From Acidobacteriota bacterium (GTDB lineage: Bacteria > Acidobacteriota > Aminicenantia > UBA2199), in NCBI GenBank assembly GCA_021817755.1, contig JAKAGC010000023.1, positions 1-14,739 of the forward strand: 14,739 nucleotides of DNA, in the 5' to 3' direction. The position numbers and the translations under genes are program-made. The notes beneath the pieces are model-generated. The model did not search any database. It saw only the letters and a program-made list of their open reading frames with translations, and was not told the origin of the DNA. Shown here piece after piece: positions 7,058-14,739 of the stretch (positions within the stretch are counted from its first letter, which is position 1; each line of letters starts with the position of its first letter).

Positions 7058-8425
7058 CTACTTTGATTTTAACTTTCCATAAAATTCGTACAAATTCCCT
7101 ACCGGTATAATCGAAATATTATCAGCCATCTTAATATCCGATTGGGAGGCCGGCAATATAAATTTTGTAAATCCCTGTCTCACCGCTTCTTTAATTCGAT
7201 TTTCGATAAAAGTAACAGGTCGAACTTCTCCGGTTAATCCCACTTCTCCAATTATAATAAAATCCTTCGGAACATCGATATTCTTATAGCTCGTAACCAG
7301 AGCAGAAATAATAGAAAGATCACCCGCAGGTTCCCTTAAATTCATCCCACCCGTAATGTTAAGAAAAACATCCGATTTATAAAAAGGCAGTTTTAATTTT
7401 TTTTCAATGATCGAAATCAGCATCGACATCCGGTAAGGATCAAAACCCACTGCAATGCGTCGCGGATTGCCCACAAATGGACTGTCTGTCACCAGGGCTT
7501 GAATTTCGATCAAAATCGAACGCATCCCATTCAGAGCAGGGAAAATCGAGATCCCCGATTCGGAAACTTGCCGGTGTTGTAAAAAGAGAAGTGAAGGATC
7601 CGAGATCGACGTCAACCCGCTGTGGGTCATCTGGAATATTCCAATTTCATCCACAGAACCAAAGCGATTTTTTTCCGCTCTGAGAATCCGCAAATCCGTT
7701 TTTAACTCTCCCTGGAAATACAACACTGCGTCTACCATATGCTCTAACGTTTTCGGACCTGCGATTTGCCCTTCTTTATTGATATGACCGATTATAAATA
7801 CCGTAATATCATTATTTTTCGCCAATTCGACAACCCGGGATGTTACATAACGCAACGATGAGATCGAACCCGAAATGGCCGGCCCTTTCTCAGAATAAAG
7901 CGTCTGGATCGAGTCGATAATTAAATAATCCGGTTTTAGATGCTCCGCACCACTTTCAAGGTCTTCCAATGTTCCCATTGTCAGAAGATGAATATTCGGT
8001 GAATGAACTCCCAGGCGGTTGGCCCGGACTTTGATTTGAACTCCCGATTCTTCACCCGAATAATAGAGAACTTTTCGGCCATTCTTTGCAAGTATACCCG
8101 CAACTTCCATTAAAAGAGTCGATTTCCCAACCCCCGGTTCTCCACCGATTAATACCACCGAATGAGGAACGATTCCTCCGCCCAATACCCGGTCGAATTC
8201 ATCGATATTTGTAGTCTCCCGTTGAATTTTCAGATTATCGATTTCATCCAGGCTAATCGGTTTTACCGATAAAGATTTCTTTCCCCGTTTTCCCCCGTCT
8301 ACTTCCCCTTCTGTCGAAGCGGCTTCCACCATCGAATTCCAGTTTTCACACTGTGGGCAGCGACCATAAGAAATTGGACTCTGGTATCCACATTCGATGC
8401 ATTCATATAATACTTTTTTTTTCAT
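7058..8425 (-). CDS. radA: DNA repair protein RadA (Sms)
   Basis: RecA-like ATPase with a hexameric helicase role in processing recombination intermediates. With the start at 8425 it has 455 residues, the normal length. Order of parts: a C4 zinc finger (Cys9, Cys12, Cys23, Cys26); Walker A 'GEPGVGKS' at 95-102; Walker B 'YLIIDS' near 167-172; the RadA-specific KNRFG motif at 252-256; and a Lon-protease-like C-terminal domain with 'GEVGLTGEVRPV'. The frame stays open to a TTG at 8455, but that start lies inside a repeat and lacks a ribosome binding site. ATG 8425 begins 'MKKKVLYECIECG', the expected RadA N-terminus, although its own Shine-Dalgarno is also poor. It is the last gene of the gcv/gly cluster, 105 bases after glyS. 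Confidence 0.96.
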   Translation of the reverse strand: MKKKVLYECIECGYQSPISYGRCPQCENWNSMVEAASTEGEVDGGKRGKKSLSVKPISLDEIDNLKIQRETTNIDEFDRVLGGGIVPHSVVLIGGEPGVGKSTLLMEVAGILAKNGRKVLYYSGEESGVQIKVRANRLGVHSPNIHLLTMGTLEDLESGAEHLKPDYLIIDSIQTLYSEKGPAISGSISSLRYVTSRVVELAKNNDITVFIIGHINKEGQIAGPKTLEHMVDAVLYFQGELKTDLRILRAEKNRFGSVDEIGIFQMTHSGLTSISDPSLLFLQHRQVSESGISIFPALNGMRSILIEIQALVTDSPFVGNPRRIAVGFDPYRMSMLISIIEKKLKLPFYKSDVFLNITGGMNLREPAGDLSIISALVTSYKNIDVPKDFIIIGEVGLTGEVRPVTFIENRIKEAVRQGFTKFILPASQSDIKMADNISIIPVGNLYEFYGKLKSK

Positions 8426-8437
8426 ATAATGCGTTTT

Positions 8438-8509
8438 GGAGCGAAGAGACACCAAACACAGGATGATCGATCGATCACACTAACTTCGTGACTTCGTGCT
8501 CTTCGCTCC
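8438..8509. repeat. MITE/REP-like element with 11-bp inverted ends between glyS and radA
   Basis: GGAGCGAAGAG (8438-8448) is repeated as its exact reverse complement at 8499-8509, and the pairing extends with CAC/GTG across a one-base bulge. Inside are a 14-bp perfect palindrome TGATCGATCGATCA (8464-8477, three overlapping GATC sites) and a tandem ACTTCGTG repeat (8483-8490 and 8491-8498). It fills most of the 105-base gap in an otherwise tightly packed cluster. This architecture resembles small non-coding dispersed repeats; that it recurs in the genome is inference. Confidence 0.6.
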
Positions 8510-8530
8510 TTATTGGATGGATTTTAGTGT

Positions 8531-10600
8531 TTATTGCTCAACAATCAACGAAAAGTCGGTAATCTTGGACAGAAGTTGATCCAATCGCTGTACAAATGCA
8601 ATACGGTTTTCTCTCAATTTCCGGTCCTCTGCATTTACCATTACTTTATCGAAGAAACTGTCTATAAACGGTTTCATTTCAAGGAATTGTGAACAGCCAT
8701 CCAGGTATTTATGTTCAAGCAGACTCGTTTCGATACGCGCTTTCGATTCTTTGAAAACATCGAAAAGAAGTTTTTCTTCTTTTTCCACAAGTGCATCTTC
8801 CGTTACATTATAAATAGGAGAGCCCTTGGTGATATTTTTCAAACGTCTGTGCAATGCAACAAGACCTTCGATTGAAGGAGTTTTTACAATCTTCAATACA
8901 TCGTTTGCTCGCATGTACATTTTATAGATATTAAAATCATCGCTTGACAGAATCGAATTTACAACGTCATACCTGATTTTCAGGAAATCTTTAAACACAT
9001 TCTCGATACGGGAAAGGAAAAGCTCTTTCAACTTTTGAGAAATATCATTTATGATCTCTTCATTATCTCCGCCGAATTTTAAAGCCGCGTGACGAATGAA
9101 GTTATTCATATTGAATTCCAATTTAAAATCGATAATTACTTTGATAATTCCATTCGCATCACGTCGAATTCCATAGGGATCCTTCGAACTCGAAATTTTC
9201 ATGCCTTTAGAAAGAAAAGCCGCAGCATTATCGATTTTGTCTGCCATAGACAACAATCCTGCGCCAATATCTTCCATAGCCGCTGTACCGAATCCCTTCG
9301 GCTCATAATGACCATAAACCGCTTTCCAGGTTACCGGGTTGATATCCATCTCTTTCATATAGAGTCCACCCATGATTCCCTGGAGCGATGGAAATTCCCG
9401 TACCATTCGCGTAACCAGATCATTTTTACAATGATATGCCGCATCCCTTAGAGGTTCCAGTAACAAGAAATTATTCGTTTCTTTTACCAGGAATTCCACC
9501 AATGAGGCAATACGTTCGCTTTTTTCATGGAAATTACCCAGGTCCTTGTGGAATGTTACATTTACAAGATCTCCGCGAAGTGCCAGAAAATCATCTTTTC
9601 TGTCATTATCCCAGAAAAACTTCGCATCCTCAAAAGTAGCACGGATAACCCGTTCATTTCCTGTTTCTACATAATGGTTTTCATCCGGGATATTGGAAAC
9701 CCCTACAAATATATTAAGCAGCTTGTTCGATTTATCGAACACAGGCATTAGTTTTTTCTCATTAATCATAAATGCAGAGATAATTTCTTGCGGAAGTTCC
9801 AGGTATTTTTTATCGAATTCACCGCAAAAAACTACCGGGTATTCATTATTGTAGATATAATCCTCCAGCATATGGCTATCCATGCGGACATGGGCTTTAT
9901 ATTCATCCTCTATATCTTTGATTTCCGAAAGAATTTTTTCCTTACGTTCATCTTCTCTCAGAATGACGAAGTTTTTCGAAAGCAACTCGCAATATTCCCG
10001 GTAAGATTTGACTTCAACCGGGCCATCCGATAACAGGATATGGCCATATGTAAAAGAAGTGGAATGATGACCCGCAAATTCAATACTGATCAACCGGTTA
10101 TCGAATAGAGCAAGTAAATTCTTAACCGGTCGAATAAAATTAACACGCGAGGCATTCCATACCATTGTTTTTGAAAAGGTTAGCTCTTTAAGGATGGTAG
10201 GGATTATTTCCTTAAGGATCATATTTGTCGGACGGCCTTCAATTTTTTTCTCTACCACAAGGTAAGTTCCTTTCGGAGTATCCAACTCTTTCAGATCCGA
10301 AAGCTCTACTTTATTTGATTCCAGGAATTTTTGAAGGGCAATCGTCGGTTTTCCATTTTCATCATAAGCGATTCGTTTTGCAGGACCTTTTACTTGTTCT
10401 TCTTTATCATTCGCCCGTTCATTTATTTTACTGAAATAAAGCATAAACCGTTTATTGGTTGCCGCAGTTTCGATTTCGCCGAATTCTACCAGGTTTTCCT
10501 GTAGTTTCAATTGGAACATATTTTTTAATTGTCCCATAATCGGTTTGATTTCAGAAACAGGAACTTCCTGTATACCAAGTTCAAATAAAAAATCACTCAT
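8531..10600 (-). CDS. glyS: glycyl-tRNA synthetase beta subunit
   Basis: 689 residues, the normal size for the beta chain, which supplies tRNA binding in the alpha2-beta2 GlyRS. It begins 'MSDFLFELGIQEVPVSEI', matching the typical N-terminal 'LLxEIGxEELP'. Also present are 'FWDNDRKDDF', 'HKDLGNFHEKSERI' (usual 'FHxKLGtxxdKxeRi'), 'MADKIDNAAAFLSKG' and 'KDPYGIRRDANGIIKVI', followed by the helical anticodon-binding region. The frame runs open to 10693, but ATG 10600 has GAGG seven bases upstream and gives the family N-terminus, so it is chosen. It overlaps the glyQ stop by 8 bases, indicating translational coupling and equal subunit supply. Confidence 0.96.
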   Translation of the reverse strand: MSDFLFELGIQEVPVSEIKPIMGQLKNMFQLKLQENLVEFGEIETAATNKRFMLYFSKINERANDKEEQVKGPAKRIAYDENGKPTIALQKFLESNKVELSDLKELDTPKGTYLVVEKKIEGRPTNMILKEIIPTILKELTFSKTMVWNASRVNFIRPVKNLLALFDNRLISIEFAGHHSTSFTYGHILLSDGPVEVKSYREYCELLSKNFVILREDERKEKILSEIKDIEDEYKAHVRMDSHMLEDYIYNNEYPVVFCGEFDKKYLELPQEIISAFMINEKKLMPVFDKSNKLLNIFVGVSNIPDENHYVETGNERVIRATFEDAKFFWDNDRKDDFLALRGDLVNVTFHKDLGNFHEKSERIASLVEFLVKETNNFLLLEPLRDAAYHCKNDLVTRMVREFPSLQGIMGGLYMKEMDINPVTWKAVYGHYEPKGFGTAAMEDIGAGLLSMADKIDNAAAFLSKGMKISSSKDPYGIRRDANGIIKVIIDFKLEFNMNNFIRHAALKFGGDNEEIINDISQKLKELFLSRIENVFKDFLKIRYDVVNSILSSDDFNIYKMYMRANDVLKIVKTPSIEGLVALHRRLKNITKGSPIYNVTEDALVEKEEKLLFDVFKESKARIETSLLEHKYLDGCSQFLEMKPFIDSFFDKVMVNAEDRKLRENRIAFVQRLDQLLSKITDFSLIVEQ

Positions 10601-11465
10601 GGTTCGCCTCATTTCGGGTTTCATTATCAGTAGCTTCCACATATTTTTGAGCGATTGCACCCGCAAGATTACGCATGGTAGCCATAAAGACATTTCGCTC
10701 GGCTACCGAAACCGCTTTCCTTGCATCCAGTATATTGAAGGTATGGGAGCATTTAAGGACATAATCGAAAGCCGGAAGGTAGAGGTCCGCTGCAACCAAT
10801 CGTGTCGCTTCCTTCTGGTACATCGAATAGAGATTTCTCAATAATTTAATATCCGCATATTCGAAATTATATATCGAGAATTGTCGTTCTTCTTCTGTAC
10901 GCAAATGAGCATAAGTCACATGATTTCCCCATTCCAGATCGTAAATTGAATTTTTTACATCCAGGAAGGCAGCCAACCGTTCAATTCCATAGGTAATTTC
11001 CATCGAGTTAGGATTCAGTTCGATTCCTCCCGCTTGTTGGAAATAGGTGAACTGCGAAATTTCCAATCCGTCGCACATTACCTGCCAGCCTACTCCCCAG
11101 GCGCCCAATGACGGCGACGCCCAGTTGTCCTCATCAAATTTAATATCATGGTTATGGATATCCACTCCCAGATATTGAAGACTTTTTAAATACAGGTACT
11201 GTCCATCCGGGGGAACAGGTTTCATGATGACCTGGAATTGATTATGCTTTTGAACCCGGTTCGGGTTCTGTGCATACCGGCCATCATCGGGACGCCTGGA
11301 AGGCTGCCAGTATGCAACCTTCCATGGTTTCTTTCCCAGAACCCGGAAAAATGTATCCGGGGTCATGGTCCCGGCTCCCACTTCATTATCATAACCTGAA
11401 GCGATATAGCAGCCGTTATTGGCCCAATATTCCTGCAATTTTAAGATTATATCTTGTAAGCTCAA
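10593..11465 (-). CDS. glyQ: glycyl-tRNA synthetase alpha subunit
   Basis: 290 residues, standard length for the catalytic alpha chain of the alpha2-beta2 class II GlyRS. Strong family stretches: 'LQEYWANNGCYI', 'GAGTMTPDTFFRVLG', 'AYWQPSRRPDDGRYAQNPNR', 'QFQVIMKPVP', 'DIRFDEDNW'-like 'DIKFDEDNWASPSLGAWG', 'FTYFQQAGG' and 'EITYGIERLA'. The start is TTG at 11465; AAAGGTG lies five bases upstream and the next in-frame ATG would cut into the catalytic core. It begins 18 bases after the gcvPB stop, so glycine cleavage and glycine charging genes are in the same likely transcript. Confidence 0.97.
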   Translation of the reverse strand: MSLQDIILKLQEYWANNGCYIASGYDNEVGAGTMTPDTFFRVLGKKPWKVAYWQPSRRPDDGRYAQNPNRVQKHNQFQVIMKPVPPDGQYLYLKSLQYLGVDIHNHDIKFDEDNWASPSLGAWGVGWQVMCDGLEISQFTYFQQAGGIELNPNSMEITYGIERLAAFLDVKNSIYDLEWGNHVTYAHLRTEEERQFSIYNFEYADIKLLRNLYSMYQKEATRLVAADLYLPAFDYVLKCSHTFNILDARKAVSVAERNVFMATMRNLAGAIAQKYVEATDNETRNEANHE

Positions 11466-11483
11466 TGAATCACCTTTTATCGT

Positions 11484-12932
11484 TTATTTTTCTTCAGTCT
11501 TCTTCCAGCGAAGCACCAATTGACGGGCTGCAAGTACTTCATCCAGTCTTCTAACCGGAGTATTGTGAGGTGCACTCGTTAATTTTTCCGGGTCTTCCTG
11601 TGCTTCTTTCAGTATCGCCCGCATCACAGAAATAAACTCATCCAGGGTCTCGCGAGATTCCGTTTCAGTAGGTTCAATCATCATCGCTCCGTGTACAATC
11701 AAGGGGAAGTAGACTGTAAACGGATGAATTCCGAAATCCAGCAACCGTTTGGCTATATCCAGAGTTTTTACATTCAATCCTTTATCTGAAAAAACAACTT
11801 CATGCAGTGTTTTAGAAGAGTATTGAAGATTTAACACATCTTCCAGATTTTTACGGATATAATTCGCATTAAGAACCGCATCTTCTGCTACTTTACGAAT
11901 ATTTTCCTTTCCAAGTGCCATGATATAAGCCAGTGCGCGCACCATTACCAGGAAATTTCCATAAAAATTCTTTACTCTTCCTATTCCTTTATTGAAATAG
12001 GCTGCATGATAACCATCATTTGTTTTTGTTATGACAGGTACCGGTAAATGCTGTACAAGGTGTGCAGCCACTCCAACCGGACCTGAACCCGGACCACCTC
12101 CACCATGTGGAGTTGAAAAGGTTTTATGCAGATTCAAATGCAGTACATCCACGCCAAGATCACCAGGTTTGACGATCCCCATAAAGGCATTCATGTTGGC
12201 TCCGTCCATGTACAGTAATGAACCGTTTGCATGCAGTTTCTCCGCAATTTTTGAAATATTCTTTTCAAATATTCCCAACGTATTCGGATTAGTCATCATC
12301 AAAGCCGCTACGTCCGGTGTAAGGTATTTTTCAAGGGTTTCAACATCCAGGATCCCATCCGGATTGGAAGGAATTTCCTTAATTTCATAGCCTGAAAAAT
12401 GAGCGGAAGCAGGGTTTGTTCCATGTGCGGAATCCGGGATCAAAACGATTTTCCTCGGATCGCCTTTATCGGATAGGTGTTTGCGGATAATCTTCATCCC
12501 CGTAAATTCGCCGTGGGCACCCGCTGCAGGAGCAAGCGTAAAACCGCCCATTCCTGTAATCTTACATAACCACTCATCCAGGGTCTTCATGATTTCAAGA
12601 TTTCCCTGCACTGTCGAAATAGGCGCATATGGATGGCAAGAGAGTTCATCCAGGCTTGCCACCGTATCATTCACTTTCGGATTATATTTCATCGTACAGG
12701 AACCCAGGGGATAAAAACCCGAATCCACCGAATGGTTAAGCTGTGCCAACTGCGTATAATGCCGGACCACTTCCACTTCCGATAATTGCGGGAAATCTTC
12801 CATGTCGTTTCTTCGATATTCCCCATCCAAAGCAATCATATCATCTGTAAAAGTCGCGGGAACCGGAGAAAAAGAGTAACCCACTTTACCTTCTTTACTT
12901 ATATTAAAAATCAATTCCGGCAATTTGTTCAT
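11484..12932 (-). CDS. gcvPB: glycine dehydrogenase (decarboxylating) subunit 2, P-protein beta part
   Basis: 482 residues. PLP-binding half of the split glycine decarboxylase, which with GcvPA releases CO2 from glycine and passes the aminomethyl group to lipoyl-GcvH. The PLP lysine is Lys270 in 'LNLHKTFSTPHGGGGPGSGP'. Other family stretches are 'FYPLGSCTMKYNPK', 'PAAGAHGEFTG', 'PDSAHGTNPASA' and 'MMTNPNTLGIFE'. ATG 12932 is chosen: GGAG lies upstream, it gives the usual N-terminus, and it overlaps the gcvPA stop as ATGA. The longer frame to TTG 12962 would run 34 bases into gcvPA and has no support. Confidence 0.97.
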   Translation of the reverse strand: MNKLPELIFNISKEGKVGYSFSPVPATFTDDMIALDGEYRRNDMEDFPQLSEVEVVRHYTQLAQLNHSVDSGFYPLGSCTMKYNPKVNDTVASLDELSCHPYAPISTVQGNLEIMKTLDEWLCKITGMGGFTLAPAAGAHGEFTGMKIIRKHLSDKGDPRKIVLIPDSAHGTNPASAHFSGYEIKEIPSNPDGILDVETLEKYLTPDVAALMMTNPNTLGIFEKNISKIAEKLHANGSLLYMDGANMNAFMGIVKPGDLGVDVLHLNLHKTFSTPHGGGGPGSGPVGVAAHLVQHLPVPVITKTNDGYHAAYFNKGIGRVKNFYGNFLVMVRALAYIMALGKENIRKVAEDAVLNANYIRKNLEDVLNLQYSSKTLHEVVFSDKGLNVKTLDIAKRLLDFGIHPFTVYFPLIVHGAMMIEPTETESRETLDEFISVMRAILKEAQEDPEKLTSAPHNTPVRRLDEVLAARQLVLRWKKTEEK

Positions 12933-14284
12933 TGTAGTTCTCCGATAGCGCGAATTAAGCAATCGATATCCTCTTTTTTATGCAATTCCGTAAAATTAAT
13001 CAACACTGCGGATTCCAATTCCTTGAAGAACCATTTCAAAGGAATCCCGGCCAGAATTCCTTTCTTTTCCAATTTGCCCGTAAATTCGTCGATGCTCATG
13101 TTTTTTACTTCCAGAACCACTTCATTGAAGAAGTTCCGGATATATTTAACTCCCACGTGTTTGAAAGTAGATACTTCCTTCACGAAGTAAGCGGCATTCA
13201 GGTGATTCGTTTTGGAAATCTGGCGAAGTCCCGCTTTTCCCATAGTCGCTAAATACATTCCTGCTCTTAATGCGCACCATGCTTCGTTCGAGCAGATATT
13301 GGATGTTGCTTTTTCACGTTTTATGTGTTGTTCACGTGTCGAAAGAGTAAGAACATATCCCCTCTTTCCATCAATATCACGTGTTTCACCAACAAGTCTT
13401 CCCGGCATCTGGCGGATAAAATCTTCTTTAACTGCCATAAATCCAAGATAAGGACCACCGTAACCCAATGGAAGGCCAAAACTCTGCGCTTCTCCCACAA
13501 CAATATCCACTCCATTCTCACCCGGAGCAGTCATAAAAGGAAGCGACATCGCTTCTGTTATTGTCTGGATTGAAAAGGCGTTTTTCGCATGTAGTATTTC
13601 GGAGATTCGTTTACTGTTTTCAGCCACACCTAAAAAATTCGGAGACTGAAAAATAAATCCCGCGCAATCATCGCAAACTATTTTTTCAAGTTCATCAGGA
13701 TTAATCGTTCCTGTTTTCGGATCGAAATCCACATATTTGCTTTTATATTCCACTAAATCGCGCATATAGGTTTCGATAATTTCGATATATTCCGGGTGAA
13801 GGTTTTTAGCGATCAGAATCGTGTTTTTCTTGCGTGCTTTTCTCAACGCAAGAAGGACACCTTCAGCAGCCGCAGTTCCACCATCATAAAGGGAAGCATT
13901 CGACACATCCATACCCGTAAGCATCGTCATCATCGTTTGATATTCAAACATTGCCTGTAAACTACCCTGGCTTACTTCAGGTTGATAAGGTGTATAGGGA
14001 GTTAGAAATTCACCCTTGGTGCTCAGGTACTTTACCACTTCAGGTGTGAAATGATTATAAGCTCCCCCACCAAGAAAGCTTTTATACCCCGGGAATGTAT
14101 TTCGACGGGCAATTGCTTTAAACCCATCGATCAATTCATTTTCCGGGACGGCAGAGGGAAGATCATCCGTGGGATAATAGGATTTATCCCCGGGAATATC
14201 CGAGAATAATTCGCTTGTCTCTTTTATTCCAAGGAGTTTCCGTATCTCTTCCCTATCGGAATCGGTCAACGGAAAATATTTCAT
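12929..14284 (-). CDS. gcvPA: glycine dehydrogenase (decarboxylating) subunit 1, P-protein alpha part
   Basis: 451 residues, typical for the N-terminal half of the two-subunit glycine decarboxylase. Family stretches: 'FLGGGAYNHFTPEVVKYL', 'TPYTPYQPEVSQGSLQAMFEYQTMM', 'NASLYDGGTAAAEG', 'QSPNFLGVAEN', 'GEAQSFGLPLGYGGPYLG' and 'TREQHIKREKATSNICSNEA'. This subunit lacks the PLP lysine itself and completes the active site with GcvPB. ATG 14284 is preceded by GAGGAG that lies inside the end of gcvH, and the gene starts 4 bases after the gcvH stop, so translation is likely coupled. Confidence 0.97.
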   Translation of the reverse strand: MKYFPLTDSDREEIRKLLGIKETSELFSDIPGDKSYYPTDDLPSAVPENELIDGFKAIARRNTFPGYKSFLGGGAYNHFTPEVVKYLSTKGEFLTPYTPYQPEVSQGSLQAMFEYQTMMTMLTGMDVSNASLYDGGTAAAEGVLLALRKARKKNTILIAKNLHPEYIEIIETYMRDLVEYKSKYVDFDPKTGTINPDELEKIVCDDCAGFIFQSPNFLGVAENSKRISEILHAKNAFSIQTITEAMSLPFMTAPGENGVDIVVGEAQSFGLPLGYGGPYLGFMAVKEDFIRQMPGRLVGETRDIDGKRGYVLTLSTREQHIKREKATSNICSNEAWCALRAGMYLATMGKAGLRQISKTNHLNAAYFVKEVSTFKHVGVKYIRNFFNEVVLEVKNMSIDEFTGKLEKKGILAGIPLKWFFKELESAVLINFTELHKKEDIDCLIRAIGELQ

Positions 14285-14288
14285 TTAG

Positions 14289-14678
14289 TTACTCCTCTAA
14301 AATTCCTTTCAAGTATTCTTCATACTCTTCATGATTCATTAATTCTTCCAATTCGTCGGAATCATCGATTCTTACTTTAAAAATCCAACCTTCTCCGTAA
14401 GGATCCTGGTTCAAAAGTTCGGGTTTATCTTCGAGGGTTTCATTTATTTCGATTATTTCACCGGTTATAGGAGCATAAATATCACTCACTGCTTTCACTG
14501 ATTCGATATTGGAGCAAGCATCACCTTTGGTGATAGTATCGCCTACGGACGGTAAATCTACATAAACGATATCTCCCAATTCTTTCTGGGCATATTCGGT
14601 AATTCCGATTGAGGCAACATCATCTTCCTTTTTAATCCATTCGTGCTCTTTGGTAAATAAAAAATCTTTTAAGTCCAT
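14289..14678 (-). CDS. gcvH: glycine cleavage system H protein
   Basis: 129 residues, normal length. Carries the aminomethyl group between the P, T and L proteins on a lipoyl arm. The lipoylated lysine is Lys62 in 'IESVKAVSDIYAP'. Also typical are 'TKEHEWI' at the N-terminus, 'GITEYAQKELGDIVYVDLP' and 'NQDPYGEGWIFKV'. A strong TAGGAGG (14690-14684) precedes the ATG. It is the first gene of the visible minus-strand cluster. Only 61 bases upstream are visible; they show no riboswitch, and gcvT, if present, would lie beyond the edge. Confidence 0.97.
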   Translation of the reverse strand: MDLKDFLFTKEHEWIKKEDDVASIGITEYAQKELGDIVYVDLPSVGDTITKGDACSNIESVKAVSDIYAPITGEIIEINETLEDKPELLNQDPYGEGWIFKVRIDDSDELEELMNHEEYEEYLKGILEE

Positions 14679-14739
14679 ACTTTCCTCCTAATTTTTTCTA
14701 AGAATAAAGTTGAAATTTATATTCATTATTTTTTAGTTA

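Noticed and set aside
8426..8455. Ten-residue N-terminal extension of radA to a TTG at 8455
   Set aside because: It lies in the inverted repeat, has no ribosome binding site, and the RadA family begins at the MKKKVLYECIECG start.
9089..9751. Several 67-120 codon plus-strand ORFs opposite glyS
   Set aside because: They are shadows of the glyS coding strand with no ribosome binding sites or recognisable features; the same holds for ORFs opposite gcvPA, gcvPB, hutH and EamA.
10601..10693. 31-residue extension of glyS
   Set aside because: It runs inside glyQ; ATG 10600 has a GAGG site and gives the standard GlyS N-terminus with an 8-base overlap.
12933..12962. Extension of gcvPB to TTG 12962
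   Set aside because: ATG 12932 forms a typical ATGA overlap with gcvPA and has GGAG upstream.
14679..14739. Glycine riboswitch or promoter upstream of gcvH
   Set aside because: Only 61 bases are visible; beyond the ribosome binding site no conserved aptamer pattern or convincing promoter can be recognised.

Overview
The window looks like chromosomal DNA of an AT-rich (roughly 40% GC by eye), Gram-negative-type bacterium. It carries a TolC-family outer-membrane efflux protein and a lipoprotein, uses Shine-Dalgarno starts and sigma70-like promoters, and has a two-subunit glycine decarboxylase and a two-subunit (alpha/beta) glycyl-tRNA synthetase. The phylum cannot be fixed from these genes. 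A diderm amino-acid-using lineage (spirochaete-like, FCB or Cloacimonadota-like) would fit, but this is a guess. No phage, IS transposase or CRISPR is visible.

Layout. 1-450 (+): 3' part of a TolC-like gene, converging on 501-1943 (-), a small lipoprotein followed by an EamA/DMT permease. 2028-5484 (+): a consensus sigma70 promoter, a tRNA-His gene, hisS and a histidine ammonia-lyase gene (hutH), ending in a hairpin. 5573-6712 (+): an unrecognised four-TM membrane protein, followed by a 345-base gene-free stretch that ends in a strong plus-strand terminator. 14678 down to 7058 (-): one long co-directional cluster, gcvH-gcvPA-gcvPB-glyQ-glyS-radA. Most junctions overlap or are under 20 bases, except glyS-radA, where a 72-bp repeat with inverted ends sits between the genes.

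How the genes work together. Two amino acids dominate, and each is paired with its own synthetase. Histidine: tRNA-His, HisRS and histidine ammonia-lyase are consecutive. Glycine: H-protein and both P-protein subunits of the glycine cleavage system are followed directly by both GlyRS subunits. Each cluster therefore joins use of an amino acid for translation to its breakdown. GcvT and lipoamide dehydrogenase are not in the window.

The most notable observation is the tRNA-His/HisRS pair. The tRNA gene lacks the nearly universal encoded G-1 and C73, and instead has A-1, a G1-U72 pair and U73. The adjacent hisS encodes the divergent HisRS type known from a subgroup of Alphaproteobacteria (Caulobacter and relatives), whose tRNA-His also lacks G-1 and uses U72 for recognition. 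Finding both side by side here, in what does not look like an alphaproteobacterium, suggests a linked, possibly transferred, divergent HisRS/tRNA-His pair with its own discriminator base.
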